This document shows positions 61,033-64,000 of a DNA stretch of 64,000 bases, piece by piece. The position numbers and the translations under genes are program-made. Origin of the DNA: Sarcocystis neurona (taxonomy: Eukaryota; Apicomplexa; Conoidasida; Eucoccidiorida; Sarcocystidae). The stretch lies in contig KL647288.1 of assembly GCA_000727475.1 (NCBI GenBank), forward strand, positions 10,260,732 through 10,324,731, given 5' to 3'. The notes beneath the pieces were generated by a model. It ran no database searches. It was not told the DNA's origin and was given only the letters and a program-made list of their open reading frames with translations. Every line of letters starts with the position of its first letter. Position 1 is the first letter of the stretch.

Positions 61033-62246
61033 ACGTAGACGACAACGGGAGGCTGTTAAAAGGCAGAACTAGTTCCACCCGTCCGTTAAAACGATGTACG
61101 ACGCAAATGTACGCGTAGCCCACAGAGAGGTGGTAGACGCCGTAAGAGACAAAGCAGCGCAAAAGCGTCCCTAAAGCTTGTACACATCATAGCGAATGCA
61201 GGAATTTTGACTACTTCGCACCAGAGGGAGAAGAAACTGTCGGAGTAGTGGAGGCATGAGAATGCTGCTCATTCACGCTAAGTCGAGAGACATCGTAGAA
61301 GGCAGGACCAGAGGGACGTCGCTGCACAAGCGGCTGGAGCTGCGGTTTTGTTGTGTCATCACATTTATATGAGAGCAAGTAACGAAGTCGGTCACGCAGA
61401 GATGGTCAGTGCGGAAGGAATTATTGGATTTGTGGGCAGTCGGACACGGCTGCAAGAAAAATTTCTACTGATAATCCGCAGTACATCTCGTACGCGCGGT
61501 TTGAGCTGGGGCAACAAGAGCTGATCGAATACGGCGAATGGGTAAAGCTCCACAGTCGTAGCGCCGTTGCACCTCTTTACCAGACTGCAACTGATGTATC
61601 TCCACATCACGTTAAATGTTCAACGGCTCACAGACTGCCTTGCAACAGGTCCTTCCCACCGGAGGTTCCTCCTCCACTTCCATATTCTACGACGCTTAGG
61701 GGAAGAAGTATCCAGGCGCTCTGCGGAGCGCCCCCCTAGTATTCCCCAAAGTAGCGGACACTCTGGTAGTAGCCGTACTGCAGCTATTTAATGGAAACCC
61801 CCCCAGTGTATATGGCCGCGGCCTTCTGCGCAGTGTGTGAGTTGCTGGAGGACGAAGTGAATAAAAAGAGGAAGACATCACCAAAATACTGCTCGCTACT
61901 GAAAAGTATTTCTGCATAGTTTCCGGACAAGGAGACAAAAAACATCACCACCTACACTGCGCAGTGTTTCGACATGCATTGTTTCCACACATAGAAATTT
62001 TGGACGGTGTTACGTATCTCTTTCTTGGTATACCCCGATAGCAGTACACCAGGATTTAGGGTGGTGTGGATGCGCCATCATTTTTGTGTGGGGTCATACA
62101 AGGAAGGCCAAAGAGCGAAGAGGCTACTTGAGCAGCAGCCGTCACTGCCGACAAAACCGTAACGGAGAATACAACATAAATTCAGACCATGGGCGTTGAG
62201 GCCTGACATCGTGGTCAAGTCCACAGAGTACTCGTGATACACCAAT
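61033..62246. other. No gene seen
   Basis: Frames here are short and overlapping. The stretch should hold the 3' untranslated region of the gene ending at 61032. No repeats, RNA genes or splice-linked segments were found. Confidence 0.35.
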
Positions 62247-62738
62247 ATGAGCCGCGTGAACCCGGGTTATGGGTTGTTGCTATGCCTACTAAGTACGGAT
62301 GGCTACCCGGCTTGCGTAGCTGAACACGTGTGCGACGATGAGTGTTTTCCGCTTCTAACGCGTGTCCTCTACAAGCCAACATCCGTCGACCCTTGTAACG
62401 TCAGCTCGAATAGATCGGCGTGTTACGCAGATTCACTGGTGCTTCCCCGTGCTGTGTCGGCGTTCTATGCGCATTCTTTACAAGTGTCAACACTTGTGTG
62501 GGAGATCCATGCGCCCGATTACAAGACGCGTAAGCCTGTTGCCCAACAAAACTTGAAGAGGTGTCAGCAGGTGCAGAAGAAAGAAAACAGTAGCTTCGTC
62601 CGTAACCTCGTGATAAGCTATCTCTCAGCTCAAAATCGCTATTCTTCCAAAACTTCGTTCTGTTTCCTGGAAACACAGGACAGAACTGCCGACCACCGAA
62701 AAGTTTGGTCACTTTTCGGTGCCATATATCTCGATTAA
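62247..62738 (+). CDS. Possible small protein, 163 aa, unrecognised
   Basis: An ATG (62247) opens a frame to TAA at 62736-62738. The N-terminus has a short hydrophobic patch (YGLLLCLLS) and the protein has several Cys in its first half and a Lys/Gln/Arg-rich second half. A 10-bp inverted repeat (62695-62704 and 62711-62720) lies in the last codons. The reverse strand is open over much of the same stretch, so this may be chance. Confidence 0.35.
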   Translation: MSRVNPGYGLLLCLLSTDGYPACVAEHVCDDECFPLLTRVLYKPTSVDPCNVSSNRSACYADSLVLPRAVSAFYAHSLQVSTLVWEIHAPDYKTRKPVAQQNLKRCQQVQKKENSSFVRNLVISYLSAQNRYSSKTSFCFLETQDRTADHRKVWSLFGAIYLD

Positions 62739-63887
62739 AGGAATGCATGGGGACAACTGCGCATACCGCTCACCCGCATCTCCATAATTCTGTCTCCACA
62801 CGTCCTCCCACGAGCAACGTACCACCGGCCTACCGTAGCGCAGGTGCCCATGTACACGGTTCATATGCATGGCTCGCCACCGCGGCATCGCCAGAATCGT
62901 CGCAGAGATGTCTCCATGGCAAAGGAGACACGCATAAACACGTAAGTATACATATATACACACATATGTATATATATATATACACACACACACACCTCTA
63001 CAAAGACGCGCGTACGGATCCACCGTAGCACCTTCTAGGGGGACGCGCCGTAAGTCGCCTCTCAATTTACAGTAAGAGGCACAAAGGTGCGGTCAGCAGA
63101 GCGCTGCGTGAGAGTTAGGCGGCGGTCACCGCTTTGAAACGCCGGCACGTTGCTTCAGCGCCCTATGACCTCTACGAGCAACAACAAGCGCTTCACAGAG
63201 TTGTGCTCGTGAAGGCCAGTGATGGTCATACGCAGAGCACAAACCTGTGCTGACGGGCTCTCCATCTGGTCTCTGCTGTTAGCTGTCAAGTACTGCGACG
63301 CCCGCGCTATCCTTTCCACGCCATTTTTTTCAATGGCTTCTATGCGGTCTCAAGCTGAGTGGCCTTAGACGAGAAAGATTTTGTTTCTTAAGCTCTTCCC
63401 GCACACCACCTCCGCGTTACAAGCTGATTATTACCTCTGTCAGCGCACGGACTGCGACAACTACCAAGTGTACCGATCCCAGTTAAGTTAGCGTCCAGCG
63501 CGTTTCTAATACTCCGCCACCAGCCCCCCAGGAACTGTCTAACAGTCGGCTCCTTTCAACGCGGGGCTATCCTTGACAGCGTTAAGACACGTATTTTCTT
63601 TAAGAGCGTAGGAACACCACGCTCACATCAGAAAAAACGGATTCTGCACTCCTCATGTTCCTTCGTGTAAGAATGTCCACTCGCGCGAAAACAACTCCAA
63701 AAGTGATTCTGAACAATCCAACCTCATGAGGGCCTTCTTCTAACGCAATTGGTATCTCCGACACGTAAACAATAGCGTGCTATATATAGCAAAGTCTTAT
63801 TCCTGCTCCACTTATGAAGTGTCTCCTCTCTTCTCCACTGACCAAGGTCTGCATGCATGACGTTCGCCTTCATAAGTTCAGGAAGAC
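62739..63887. other. No gene seen; short TA/CA microsatellite
   Basis: A TATATA/CACACA run lies at about 62,948-62,995. The rest has only short frames. Its distal end should carry the 3' untranslated region of the minus-strand gene that terminates at 63888. Confidence 0.4.
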
Positions 63888-63958
63888 CTACTTTTTCTTC
63901 TTCTTCTTCCGCCGCTCCTCTTCCTCGTCAGAGTCTTCCGCACGGCGCTTGCGGTCCT
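63888..63958 (-). CDS. Last exon of a minus-strand gene with a charged Lys-rich tail (partial)
   Basis: On the minus strand an acceptor TTTTACCTGCAG ends at 63959 and the following frame reads DRKRRAEDSDEEEERR, then six Lys, then TAG at 63888-63890. Acidic clusters followed by poly-Lys are typical C-termini of nuclear or nucleolar proteins, but the rest of the gene is outside the window, so the family cannot be named. An acceptor two bases further in (CAGAG) is an alternative. Confidence 0.6.
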
Positions 63959-64000
63959 CTGCAGGTAAAAGCCCGCACGCACACATTGCAGAAGAGATCG

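Overview
The window looks like nuclear DNA of a coccidian apicomplexan, most likely an Eimeria- or Cyclospora-like eimeriid. I infer this from intron-rich genes with GT-AG splice sites, an apicomplexan-type beta-tubulin with Gln200, a spliceosomal helicase swollen by Gln/Ala/Ser/Gly runs encoded by CAG-family triplets, and alternation of repeat-rich and repeat-poor DNA. The canonical coccidian AAACCCT repeat is not seen as an array, so I do not name a species. I see no bacterial, plasmid, phage or CRISPR feature.

Layout. 1-5.3 kb: the 3' end of a plus-strand gene (3-314), a weak minus-strand multi-exon candidate (1.1-2.2 kb) and a CTG-rich stretch leading into beta-tubulin. 5340-7829 (+): beta-tubulin in four exons, complete, 449 aa. 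7.8-27.9 kb: repeat-poor DNA without long ATG-started frames but with several short-exon candidates. One is certain enough to name: PIG-P, a GPI-anchor GlcNAc-transferase subunit, in two exons at 20298-21005 (-). Others are unrecognised exon chains at 14.1-14.6 kb (-) and 18.3-18.7 kb (-), and single exons at 9.8, 13.2 and 24.8 kb (+). 27,925-53,729 (+): one gene of about 26 kb and 15 exons encoding the DEAD-box splicing helicase DDX46/Prp5 (about 2,252 aa). Its introns carry nearly all the microsatellites and tandem duplications of the window, and one intron has a GC donor. 53.7-64 kb: repeat-poor DNA with a large one-exon Ser/Thr-rich protein (57,916-61,032, +), a 163-aa ORF (62,247-62,738, +) and the last exon of a minus-strand gene with a Lys-rich tail (63,888-63,958).

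The recognised genes are housekeeping functions (microtubules, GPI anchoring, U2 snRNP remodelling) and do not form a joint system. I found no convincing undescribed molecular system. The most interesting material is structural: the CAG/CTG strand switch at exon borders of the helicase, a minisatellite that sits beside a duplicated splice acceptor, the low-complexity insertion in the helicase core, and a perfect 20-bp hairpin at 21.86 kb. Exon models were built by eye from reading frame, splice phase and family knowledge; none was checked by alignment or transcript data.
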